Positions 8,350 through 16,098 of a DNA stretch of 64,000 nucleotides are shown one piece after another. The stretch's first letter is position 1, and every line of letters begins with the position of its first letter. This DNA comes from Serinicoccus profundi (GTDB lineage: Bacteria > Actinomycetota > Actinomycetes > Actinomycetales > Dermatophilaceae): positions 868,001 to 932,000 of the forward strand of contig NZ_CP042862.1 of assembly GCF_008001015.1 (NCBI RefSeq). Direction: 5' to 3'. A model generated the notes under the pieces. It was given only the letters and a program-made list of their open reading frames with translations. It had not been told where the DNA came from and did not search any database. The position numbers and the translations under genes were made by a program.

Positions 8350-8369
8350 GACCGAGCGCCGCAGATGGT
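8350..8369 (+). repeat. Single REP-like unit (family B)
   Basis: GACCGAGCGCCGCAGATGGT matches the unit of the array at 51418-51636 in all but one or two positions. The nearly identical element 43 kb away shows a dispersed intergenic family. Confidence 0.7.
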
Positions 8370-8518
8370 TGCGCGCGGAACGTCCGCTCGAGGAGCGAAG
8401 CCGCTCAACACGGCAGTGCTATGGGTGCGAAACCGTTGAGTGTGAGCAGTGCTGTCGAGCGCGACGCTGCTGAAGGCGTCAGTGCTGCCGAACGCGGAGC
8501 CGGTGTCTGCGGCGCCGC

Positions 8519-8662
8519 CTACTCCGACAGGCCGGCTCCGTGCACCAGAGCCGCTGCACCGACGAGGTGCGCGCCATACCGGGAGCCGTTGAGTCCCGCA
8601 GGCCGCGGCCCGACACCGAGGGGCGAGGGATCGACGGCGATGTGGTTGAGCAGTGTGGTCAC
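8519..8662 (-). CDS. Possible 47-residue hypothetical protein
   Basis: A GTG at 8662 is preceded by GAGAGGAGA at good spacing. The product (starting VTTLLNHIAVDPSPLG) has no known domain and a Gly/Ala-rich C-terminus. Support is the ribosome site only, so it may be spurious. It is the second small minus-strand frame in this segment. Confidence 0.3.
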   Translation of the reverse strand: MTTLLNHIAVDPSPLGVGPRPAGLNGSRYGAHLVGAAALVHGAGLSE

Positions 8663-8770
8663 AGCGGTCTCCTCTCGTCCTGGGCGCGGGCGCCGGGTGC
8701 GTCCGAGGCACCAGCATGGGCGCTGCCCCAGCAGTGCCGCAACGGGTTTTCGGTCCACCCAGCCAGGAGT

Positions 8771-8834
8771 GACCACGGCCTAGCCCGACCTCCATCGGCA
8801 AACTTCCCGATGGAGGTCGTGCTAGCCCGTGGTC
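8771..8834. repeat. 64-bp intergenic palindrome (family A)
   Basis: Outer arms 8771-8784 and 8821-8834 pair with one mismatch; inner arms 8787-8798 and 8807-8818 (GACCTCCATCGG) pair exactly. The order GACCACGG, TAGC, CTCCATCGG, AAACT matches the palindrome at 7885-7956. It lies upstream of the CNNM gene promoter. Confidence 0.85.
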
Positions 8835-8879
8835 GGTCGCGCAGGGGAGGGCTGACGCCGGGCCGCATACCCTGACCCC

Positions 8880-10301
8880 ATGGACGCCAGTCTGCTGACC
8901 AATGTCGCCCTCGTGCTGCTCTTCGTGCTGGTCGGTGGTGTGTTCGCGGCGACCGAGATGGCGATCGTGTCGCTGCGGCCCTCGCAGGTCGACGACATAG
9001 AGCGGTCCGGGCCGCGCGGGCGCAAGGTCGCCGAGCTGGTGCGCGACCCCAACCGGTTCCTCTCCGCGGTGCAGGTCGGGGTCACGGTGGCGGGCTTCTT
9101 CTCCTCGGCGTTCGGTGGCGCGACCCTGTCGCCGACGGTCTCGACCTGGCTGCAAGGGCTCCGTATGACGTCCGCCGTCGCCGATCCGCTCGCGCTGGTG
9201 CTCATGACCCTGGTCATCGCCTACCTGTCGCTCGTGCTGGGTGAGCTGGTGCCCAAGCGGCTGGCGATGCAGCGCTCGGCCGGGTTCACCCGCGTGCTCG
9301 CGCCGCCGCTGGGGGTCTTCGCCACCGCGCTGCGGCCGGTGATCTGGCTGCTGTCGGTGTCGACCAACGTCGTCGTGCGCCTGCTCGGCGGCAACCCCGA
9401 CGCCACCAACGAGGACATGTCGATCGAGGAGCTGCGGCGGGTCGTGGAGGACAACCGCGACCTGCGCGGCTACGACCGCGAGATCCTCTCCGACGTCTTC
9501 CGGGCCAGCGAGCGGACCCTCGGCGACGTGCTGCGGCCCCGACCGGACGTGGAGTTCCTGCGCGCCGACGACACGATCGCCTCGGTCATCGGGCCGATCC
9601 GCGACAGCGGCCACAGCCGCTACCCGGTGACCGACGAGGGCGTCGACGACATCCTCGGGTTCGTGCACATCCGCGACCTCTTCACCCTGCCGGAGGCCGA
9701 GCGCGAGCAGCGGCGGGTCCGCGACGTCACCCGCGACATCACCGCGCTGCCGGTGACCAAGCCGGTGCTCGCCACGCTGGCGCTGCTCCGCTCGCAGCAG
9801 CAGCACCTGGCGCTGGTCGTCGACGAGCACGGCGGCACGGAGGGGATCGTGACGATCGAGGACCTGGTCGAGGAGGTCGTGGGCGAGATCTACGACGAGT
9901 ACGACACCGACCCCGACCCCGAGGACTCGCTGGTCCGGGCCGGTGGGCGCGCGGTCGTCTCGGGCAGCTTGATCGTGGAGGAGCTCGAGGACGCCCTCGG
10001 CCTGGCGCTGCCGCACGGGTCCTACGAGACGGTGGCCGGGCTCATCCTTGAGCAACTGGGTCGCGTCGCGCAGGAGGGCGACGCGGTCGTCATCGACGAC
10101 ATCCGGCTCACGGTGGTGGGGCTGGAAGGCCTGCGGATCACCGAGGTCGAGGTCGCCCGGGAGCCGCAGGAGGAGGACGGAGACGCAGGTGAGGCCGTCG
10201 AGGCCGATGGGAGCGCCGAGGCAGAGCGGGCCGACAGGGCGGCTGGGACCGCGGGATCGGATCGCTCCGAGGCGCCGCCACCGGAGAACCCTCGGAACTG
10301 A
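8880..10301 (+). CDS. CNNM/CorC-type (hemolysin family) membrane protein
   Basis: A 473-residue protein with an N-terminal DUF21/CNNM membrane domain (about residues 1-190; four hydrophobic segments, with LGELVPKRLA typical of the family), two CBS domains (about 205-330, including VVDEHGGTEGIVTIEDLVEEVVGEI) and a C-terminal CorC/HlyC domain (about 345-425). Related proteins export Mg2+ or Co2+. The last 45 residues are acidic and low complexity. TACCCT lies six bases before the ATG, so the mRNA is probably leaderless. It converges on the GH13 gene across a strong palindrome. Confidence 0.9.
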   Translation: MDASLLTNVALVLLFVLVGGVFAATEMAIVSLRPSQVDDIERSGPRGRKVAELVRDPNRFLSAVQVGVTVAGFFSSAFGGATLSPTVSTWLQGLRMTSAVADPLALVLMTLVIAYLSLVLGELVPKRLAMQRSAGFTRVLAPPLGVFATALRPVIWLLSVSTNVVVRLLGGNPDATNEDMSIEELRRVVEDNRDLRGYDREILSDVFRASERTLGDVLRPRPDVEFLRADDTIASVIGPIRDSGHSRYPVTDEGVDDILGFVHIRDLFTLPEAEREQRRVRDVTRDITALPVTKPVLATLALLRSQQQHLALVVDEHGGTEGIVTIEDLVEEVVGEIYDEYDTDPDPEDSLVRAGGRAVVSGSLIVEELEDALGLALPHGSYETVAGLILEQLGRVAQEGDAVVIDDIRLTVVGLEGLRITEVEVAREPQEEDGDAGEAVEADGSAEAERADRAAGTAGSDRSEAPPPENPRN

Positions 10302-10303
10302 TG

Positions 10304-10371
10304 CTCGTGCAGAAATGGTGTGGCGCACCCGTCGTCCTGGCGACGGATGTGCCACACCGTTCCTGCACGAG
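10304..10371. terminator. Bidirectional hairpin between convergent genes
   Basis: A 68-bp imperfect palindrome: CTCGTGCAG (10304-10312) pairs with CTGCACGAG (10363-10371), with GGTGTGGC/GCCACACC and CCGTCG/CGACGG inside. It starts three bases after the CNNM stop and lies 45 bp from the convergent GH13 stop, so it can terminate both. There is no T-tract, as usual in high-GC actinobacteria. Confidence 0.7.
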
Positions 10372-10415
10372 GATGGGCTGGGGCCCGTGCTCGGTGGCCG
10401 AGGCGCCCAGGGGGC

Positions 10416-12143
10416 TCAGGCCAGCCAGACGGCGCTGTCCTGGTGCAGGGTGCGCCGACCCTGGTCGTCGCGGTGCAGGCGGCCGCTCGCCACGAGCACC
10501 TCGCGGCCCTCGGGCAGCGCGACCGGCTCCTCGCCGAAGTTGGTCAGGACGGTGACGGCGGGGCCGTCCTCGCGCGCGTTGGTGAACGCGACGACGCCCT
10601 CGGGCAGCGGCATACCCTCCAGGTCGGAGACCCACTCCAGCCCGCCGACGCCGAGGTCGTGCTCGCGGCGCAGGTGGAGCAGGGTGCGGTAGAGCTCCAG
10701 CGTCGAGCCCGGCACCCCCTCCTGGCGGTCGGCCGACAGCGAGCCGTAGAGCAGCGGCTGGGGCAGCCAGGGGTCCACGTCGTCGTCGGCGCCGAACCCG
10801 AAGGACGGCTCACCGGCCACCCACGGCAGGGGTATGCGGCAGCCGTCGCGCCCGGTCTCCTCGCCCTGGGTGCGGTGGAAGGCGGGGTCCTGCCGGACTC
10901 CCGCCGGCAGCGCCGTGTGGTCGGGCAGCCCCAGCTCCTCACCGTTGTAGAGGTAGGCAGAGCCGGGCAGCGCCAGCATCATGGCGGTCGCCGCGCGGGC
11001 CCGCCGCAGACCGAGGACGGCGTTGGGCTGCGGGTCATCGGCGGCGATGCCGTTGGGGCGCGGCTTGCCGACCGGGAGCCCGAGCCGGGAGGCGTGCCGG
11101 ACCACGTCGTGGTTGGACAGCACCCACGTCGTCGGGGCGCCCACGCCCTCGGCCGCGACCAGCGAGGTCTCGATGATGCGCTGCTGGTCCGCGGCGCGCC
11201 ACGGCGCCTGGAGGTAGTGGAAGTTGAAGGCCTGGTGCATCTCGTCCTCACGGACGTAGGCCATCGTCCGCTCCTGGGTGGGCAGCCACGCCTCGGCGCA
11301 GAGGATGCGGTCGCGCTGCGGGTCGCCCTCGGGGTTGTAGGAGTCCAGCACCTGCCGCCATCCGCGGTAGATCTCGTGGACCTCCGCCTGGTCCCACATC
11401 GGGCCCATGTCGCCGTGCACGACCGGCTCCTCGTCGGCGCCGGCCATGACGGCCCGCGCCTCCCAGTCGGGCAGCTCGGCGTCCTTGACCAGCGAGTGGG
11501 CGACGTCGACCCGGAAGCCGTCGACGCCGCGGTCCAGCCAGAAGCGCAGGATGTCGTGGAACTCCTCGATCACCTCGGGGTTGCGCCAGTTGAGGTCGGG
11601 CTGCTTGGTGTCGAAGAGGTGGAGGTACCACTGGCCGGGGGTGCCGTCCGGCTCGGTGACACGGGTCCAGGCGATGCCGCCGAAGATGCTCTTCCAGTTG
11701 TTGGGCGGCTCGCTGCCGTCGCCCCGGCCGTCGCGGAAGACGAAGCGCTCCCGCTCGGGGCTCCCGGGCGCGGAGGCCAGCGCCTGCTCGAACCACGCGT
11801 GCTCGTCGCTCGTGTGGTTGGGCACGAGGTCGATGAGGACGCGGATGCCGAGCTCGTGCGCGCGCTCGATGAGCGCGTCGGCGTCGCCGAGGTCGCCGAA
11901 GACCGGGTCGATGTCGCGGTAGTCCGCGACGTCATACCCGGCGTCGGCCATGGGGGAGCGGTAGAACGGGCTGATCCAGATCGCGTCCACCCCGAGCTCG
12001 GCGAGGTAGGGCAGCCGGGAGGTGATGCCCGGCAGGTCACCGACCCCGTCGCCGTTCGCGTCGGCGAAGCTGCGGGGGTAGACCTGGTAGATGACGGCGT
12101 GGCGCCACCAGGGCGCATCGTGCGTGGAGGGGGAGTGGGTCAC
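10416..12143 (-). CDS. GH13 alpha-glucosidase / oligo-1,6-glucosidase
   Basis: A 575-residue cytoplasmic enzyme hydrolysing alpha-glucosidic bonds. GH13 regions in order: DLVPNHTSDEH (region I), GFRVDVAHS with the nucleophile Asp (II), ILCAEAW with the acid/base Glu (III) and VLSNHDVVR (IV). The N-terminus WWRHAVIYQVYPRSFAD is typical of maltases/trehalose-degrading relatives. The frame is open to 12329, but GTG 12143 is the right start: TAGCGT lies eight bases upstream, so the mRNA is probably leaderless. It probably works with MalQ (16099-18285) on maltodextrins, though they are not one operon. Confidence 0.9.
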   Translation of the reverse strand: MTHSPSTHDAPWWRHAVIYQVYPRSFADANGDGVGDLPGITSRLPYLAELGVDAIWISPFYRSPMADAGYDVADYRDIDPVFGDLGDADALIERAHELGIRVLIDLVPNHTSDEHAWFEQALASAPGSPERERFVFRDGRGDGSEPPNNWKSIFGGIAWTRVTEPDGTPGQWYLHLFDTKQPDLNWRNPEVIEEFHDILRFWLDRGVDGFRVDVAHSLVKDAELPDWEARAVMAGADEEPVVHGDMGPMWDQAEVHEIYRGWRQVLDSYNPEGDPQRDRILCAEAWLPTQERTMAYVREDEMHQAFNFHYLQAPWRAADQQRIIETSLVAAEGVGAPTTWVLSNHDVVRHASRLGLPVGKPRPNGIAADDPQPNAVLGLRRARAATAMMLALPGSAYLYNGEELGLPDHTALPAGVRQDPAFHRTQGEETGRDGCRIPLPWVAGEPSFGFGADDDVDPWLPQPLLYGSLSADRQEGVPGSTLELYRTLLHLRREHDLGVGGLEWVSDLEGMPLPEGVVAFTNAREDGPAVTVLTNFGEEPVALPEGREVLVASGRLHRDDQGRRTLHQDSAVWLA

Positions 12144-12273
12144 GGGGGACAACGCTATGTCGCCGCGCGGGGGTCGGTGCAAATCGAGGTATGCCGGTGG
12201 CCGGCGGCGTCCGGAGGTCGCGCGGCCGGGGAGCGCGCGGGTCCGGGGCGGTGGTCGGCGGTCGGACCCCTGG

Positions 12274-12684
12274 TCAGTCCTCGGCGAGGGTGTTGACCAT
12301 GGCCTGCGCGGCGTGCGCCATGTAGGCACGGACCTGCTGCTCGTCGATCGCGGACATGCGGTCGCTGACGCTGTCGATGGCGGTGTTCATGTGAAGCAAC
12401 CAGCGGTCGCGCTGGGCCGGGGTGACCCGGAACGGGTGGTGGCGCATCCGCAGCCGGGGGTGGCCGCGTTGCTCGGAGTAGGCCGTGGGGCCGCCCCAGT
12501 ACTGCTCGAGGAACATCCGCAGCCGCACCTCCGCGGGGCCGAGGTCCTCCTCGGGGTAGAGGTCGCGCAGCGGCGGGTCGTTGGCGACGCCGCGGTAGAA
12601 CTCGCGGACCAGCGCGACGAAGGTCTCATGGCCGCCGATCCGGTCGTAGACGGTGCTCGGGCGGTCGGGGGAGGGGGTGCTCAC
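12274..12684 (-). CDS. glbO: Group 2 truncated hemoglobin (trHbO)
   Basis: A 136-residue heme protein that binds O2/NO. The core begins VYDRIGGHETFVALVREFYRG and includes RLRMFLEQYWGGP, RLRMRHHPF with the proximal-His region, and RDRWLLHM with the Trp that marks group 2/3 truncated globins. Length matches mycobacterial GlbO. The GTG at 12684 lies one base after GGAGGG, unusually close, so initiation may be leaderless. It lies between GH13 and the sigma-like membrane protein, with no overlap to either. Confidence 0.92.
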   Translation of the reverse strand: MSTPSPDRPSTVYDRIGGHETFVALVREFYRGVANDPPLRDLYPEEDLGPAEVRLRMFLEQYWGGPTAYSEQRGHPRLRMRHHPFRVTPAQRDRWLLHMNTAIDSVSDRMSAIDEQQVRAYMAHAAQAMVNTLAED

Positions 12685-12706
12685 CCCTCCATGGTGCCAA
12701 ACCGGC

Positions 12707-15007
12707 TCACGGGCCGAACACGTCGATGAGGATGTCGTCGTAGTCCTCGACGGTCACGGTGAGCTCGACGTCTCCGGGAAGGCCCGTCCCTCCCCAGCTG
12801 AGGTCGGTCTCGGAGGTGACCGCCCGATCGGTCCAGCTCGACCACCACCCGTCGGTGCGCTGCAGCAGCTCCACCGGTCGACCGTCGAGCTCGAAGTGGA
12901 TCCGGCCCCGCCCCTCGGTGACGATCCGCGCCCCCAGCTGACCGTTGCGGAGGGTGACGGTGGCCGTGCCGTCCTCGTCGAGGTCGTCGCCGGAGATCGT
13001 GGCCAGGGGCGAGGTCGGCGGGAAGCGGGAGTTCGAGGGCTCCTCACCGGTCAGCCAGCTGCTGGTGGGGACCGCGGCGGCGGCGAAGTCGAAGTCCTCG
13101 TAGGGGACCGGCTCGTAGGCCAGGAGGGTGCCCAATGGGTGGTCGGGCGTCGCCGGGGCCGTCACGCGCAGGCCGTCGACCTCGGGCAAGGCGTCGACCT
13201 CCGCCCACTGGCCACCCATCATCCACGACTCCTGCAGGGCACGGGAGAGCTCCCCGGCCTCACTGACGATCCACAGCGAGGTCAAGCCCTCGGCGCCGCG
13301 GACCGCGCCCTCGCCGAACGGCAACCAGGGCACGCTCCGTTCGGTGGCGTCGGCGCCCAGCATCAACCAGAATGCCTCGCTCTGCCCGGGGGCGTCGAGC
13401 AGCTCGCGCTCCAGCCCGTCCATCGGTGTCTCCCACGCACCGACGAGGCGGTGGCCGGAGATGAGCTCGGGTGCCCGCGCCGATCCTGCGGCACGCGGCA
13501 GCGCGGCGCGGTCGGACTGTTCCTCGGCGGCATCGGTCACGACGACCTGCACGTGCTCGTCGTTGCCCTCCGCGAGGACCTCCACGGTGGCCGACCGCCG
13601 CCCGCGCTCGGGGAGCAGCTCGGCCGGGACCGTGAACTCCCGGGCCATGCCGGGCGCGTGGATCATCCACCGGCCGTCGCGCACGTCGGGCCGTTGCTCC
13701 CTCCAGTCAATGGCCGCGCCGGAGTGGCGCGCCAGGTCGCCGTCATCGGTGACCGGGACGCCGTCGACCATCACCGTGAGTGCGCCGGTGCGCCCGGCCC
13801 AGACCCGGACGGTGCTGCCCGGTCCGATCTCGAGCAGCGCCACGCGGCGCGCGAGGTTGGAGTAGTAGGGCATCGACGGGCCCTCATCGTCGACGGTGAC
13901 GGCGCCCTCCGGGACCGGCGGTCCCACCGTCAGGTCGCCGCGTGGGAGGGGAGCGTTGGCGAAGTCCGAGTTCTCGGCGAAGATCGCGAGCAGCGCGCGG
14001 CCCTCCGGTGGTAGGTCGCCCTCCACCCGGACCTCCGCCTGGCCCGTAGGAGGCAGCGCCACCACGTGGTCGAGGCTCACCGCGGGCGTGCCCTGGGTGC
14101 CGGCGCACGGCACGCTGATCGTCGTGCCTGCCACGGCGATCTCGCCGGTCGGGGTGTCGAGGTTGGGGTCGTCGGCCGGGGGCATGTCGCACCACAGGAC
14201 CGCGAACGTCGCCGACGGGCCGCCGTACCACGCCTCTCCGGCGTCCAGCTCGACCTGTGCGGTGCGCCCCGCGGCGACCTCGATGGTGTCCGTCAGCCGC
14301 AGGCCAGCGGCGCCGCCCGGCGGCTCTCCGTCGTCGAGCTCGAAGCCGGCCTCGGTGAGATCCACCGGCGCGCCCCACGGCGGCGCGGTCGTCGACGCGT
14401 CGGCCTCGAGGTCCTCCTCGGCGCCGTCGTTGAGGCTGAGGGCATACCCCGCCAGGAGCCCGAGCGGGAGGGCCGCAGCGGCCGCCCACCACCACCGGGA
14501 GCGCGCAGCGGGTGGGGCCGGGGGCGCGTGCGCGACCGCGGGCTCCAGCTCTGCGTCAAGCTCGGGGCCGGCCAGGGCGTAGCGGTCGCCGATCGCGATC
14601 AGGGCCGCATCGAGGCCGGGCGTCGTCGGCTCCAGCCGCGTCACCTTCTCGGGAGAGAGGGCCAGCATCCTGGCGACGTCCGCGGTGCTCGCGCCCTCGA
14701 CCAGCCTCAGGGTGGCCACGGCCCGCTCTCGGGGGAGCAACCGCTCCAGGGCGTCCCCGGCGTCGCGCACGTCGGTGGGGACGGCGCGCTCGGTGCGCCG
14801 CGGCGCGGTACGCAGGTAGGCCCGCACCGTCGCCTGACGCAGCTCACGGGCACCGGCGCTCGCCGGGGCCTGGGCCAGTGCGAGTGCCGTCAGCCGGGTG
14901 GCCGAGTCCGTGTTGCCGGTGAGCATCGCCGCCAGCCGGTGCAGGGACGCGCCGTGCTCGGCGACCAGCGCGGAGCGGTCGGACATCCCCTGCGGCGTCC
15001 CTGCCAT
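12707..15007 (-). CDS. Membrane protein with sigma-70-like N-terminus and large extracytoplasmic region
   Basis: A 766-residue protein of unknown role. Residues about 8-60 (HGASLHRLAAMLTGNTDSATRL) resemble ECF/SigE-type region 2, and about 85-128 (LERLLPRERAVATLRLVEG, DVARMLALSPEKV) resemble region 4 with its helix-turn-helix. An Ala/Pro linker leads to one transmembrane helix (WWWAAAAALPLGLLAGYALSL, about 173-193), then some 570 acidic, beta-rich residues that would lie outside the cell. Region 2 lacks the usual DLVQ-type core motif, so it is probably not a working sigma factor. ATG 15007 or the ATG at 14986 could start it. Confidence 0.75.
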   Translation of the reverse strand: MAGTPQGMSDRSALVAEHGASLHRLAAMLTGNTDSATRLTALALAQAPASAGARELRQATVRAYLRTAPRRTERAVPTDVRDAGDALERLLPRERAVATLRLVEGASTADVARMLALSPEKVTRLEPTTPGLDAALIAIGDRYALAGPELDAELEPAVAHAPPAPPAARSRWWWAAAAALPLGLLAGYALSLNDGAEEDLEADASTTAPPWGAPVDLTEAGFELDDGEPPGGAAGLRLTDTIEVAAGRTAQVELDAGEAWYGGPSATFAVLWCDMPPADDPNLDTPTGEIAVAGTTISVPCAGTQGTPAVSLDHVVALPPTGQAEVRVEGDLPPEGRALLAIFAENSDFANAPLPRGDLTVGPPVPEGAVTVDDEGPSMPYYSNLARRVALLEIGPGSTVRVWAGRTGALTVMVDGVPVTDDGDLARHSGAAIDWREQRPDVRDGRWMIHAPGMAREFTVPAELLPERGRRSATVEVLAEGNDEHVQVVVTDAAEEQSDRAALPRAAGSARAPELISGHRLVGAWETPMDGLERELLDAPGQSEAFWLMLGADATERSVPWLPFGEGAVRGAEGLTSLWIVSEAGELSRALQESWMMGGQWAEVDALPEVDGLRVTAPATPDHPLGTLLAYEPVPYEDFDFAAAAVPTSSWLTGEEPSNSRFPPTSPLATISGDDLDEDGTATVTLRNGQLGARIVTEGRGRIHFELDGRPVELLQRTDGWWSSWTDRAVTSETDLSWGGTGLPGDVELTVTVEDYDDILIDVFGP

Positions 15008-15049
15008 CGAGCCATCCTGTCATCCGGATCGGCTGACCGCAGGGCGACC

Positions 15050-15964
15050 TCAGGGCTGCGCGTCGCCGAACGGCGAGATCCGCGGGCCCCGCACCCCCTC
15101 GGTGTCGAAGCGCTCCTTGGCCCGCTCCCGGATGACCCGGGGCACCCCCCACTGCTCGCCCGGCCTGGTCTTGGCGAAGATCCGCAGCGTCATCGTGCCC
15201 CCCGACACCGACTCGACGCCGGCGACGCTCGGCTCCTCCAGGAGCTTGTCCGACCACTCGGGGTCGGCATACACCGCGGCCGAGACCTCCCGGAGCATGG
15301 GGATGACCTTGGCGGGGTCCTCGTCGTACGCCACCGGGATGTCGATCGTGGCGACCGCCCACCCCTGGCTCTTGTTGCCGATCCTGATGATCTCGCCGTT
15401 GCGGATGAACCACACGACTCCGCTCGCGTCGCGCAGCCGGGTGACGCGCAGGCTGACCTCCTCCACGGTGCCGACCGCCTCACCGGTGTCGATGAGGTCC
15501 CCGACGCCGTACTGGTCCTCGATGATCATGAAGATCCCGGACAGGAAGTCCTTGACCAGCGCCTGCGCGCCGAAACCGAGCGCGATGCCACCGATGCCGG
15601 CCGAGGTCAGCAACGGGGCGAGCGGCATACCGAGCTCGGCCATGACCGTGAGCAGCCCCACCGTCGCGATGACGAAGGTCGCGATGCTGCGCAGCAGCGA
15701 GCCCATCGTCAGCGCCCGCTGGCGCCGACGCTCGCGGCGCACCCCGGCCGCGCTGTCGAAGACCCGCTCCAGCGAGGACCGCTCGTGGTCGTCGGCGCGG
15801 GTCGCAGCGCGATCGACGACGCCACGGATCGCGCGGTGCGCGGCCCACCTCGCCACCACGGCGAAGAGCAGGATGAGCACGATCCGCAGCGGGGCACCGA
15901 GGAGCCAGTCCACGGTCGCGTCCCAGGAGTCGAAGGGCAGGTCCAGGCGAGGCATACCTCCCAT
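15050..15964 (-). CDS. MscS-family mechanosensitive channel
   Basis: A 304-residue membrane protein. Two to three transmembrane helices are followed by the TM3 pore region GMPLAPLLTSAGIGGIALGF and GAQALVKDFLSGIFMIIEDQ, diagnostic of MscS, then the cytoplasmic beta and C-terminal domains (GTVEEVSLRVTRLRD, IRNGEI). It releases solutes during hypo-osmotic shock. I chose ATG 15964; the frame is open to 16018, and an ATG three codons further in is also possible. It is divergent from malQ and 42 bp downstream of the sigma-like membrane protein gene. Confidence 0.92.
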   Translation of the reverse strand: MGGMPRLDLPFDSWDATVDWLLGAPLRIVLILLFAVVARWAAHRAIRGVVDRAATRADDHERSSLERVFDSAAGVRRERRRQRALTMGSLLRSIATFVIATVGLLTVMAELGMPLAPLLTSAGIGGIALGFGAQALVKDFLSGIFMIIEDQYGVGDLIDTGEAVGTVEEVSLRVTRLRDASGVVWFIRNGEIIRIGNKSQGWAVATIDIPVAYDEDPAKVIPMLREVSAAVYADPEWSDKLLEEPSVAGVESVSGGTMTLRIFAKTRPGEQWGVPRVIRERAKERFDTEGVRGPRISPFGDAQP

Positions 15965-16098
15965 TGTCACGCCCACGAGGAGGTATGCCGAGAACCGCCC
16001 GGGAGGATCCGGCGTCACGCCGCGCGGCAGGCTGTCTGGCGGGGCCGATCTCCTGAGAGACTGGGGCCGACCGACCCCACCCGAAAGGCTCGACCCTC

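Larger units (their letters stand above)
7957..8770. other. Gene-poor 0.8-kb segment between two family-A palindromes
   Basis: No gene of recognisable family lies here. Two short minus-strand reading frames with plausible ribosome sites (7987-8172 and 8519-8662) and one REP-like unit (8350-8369) are the only features I can support. The segment is slightly less GC-biased at codon third positions than the neighbouring genes. Confidence 0.5.
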
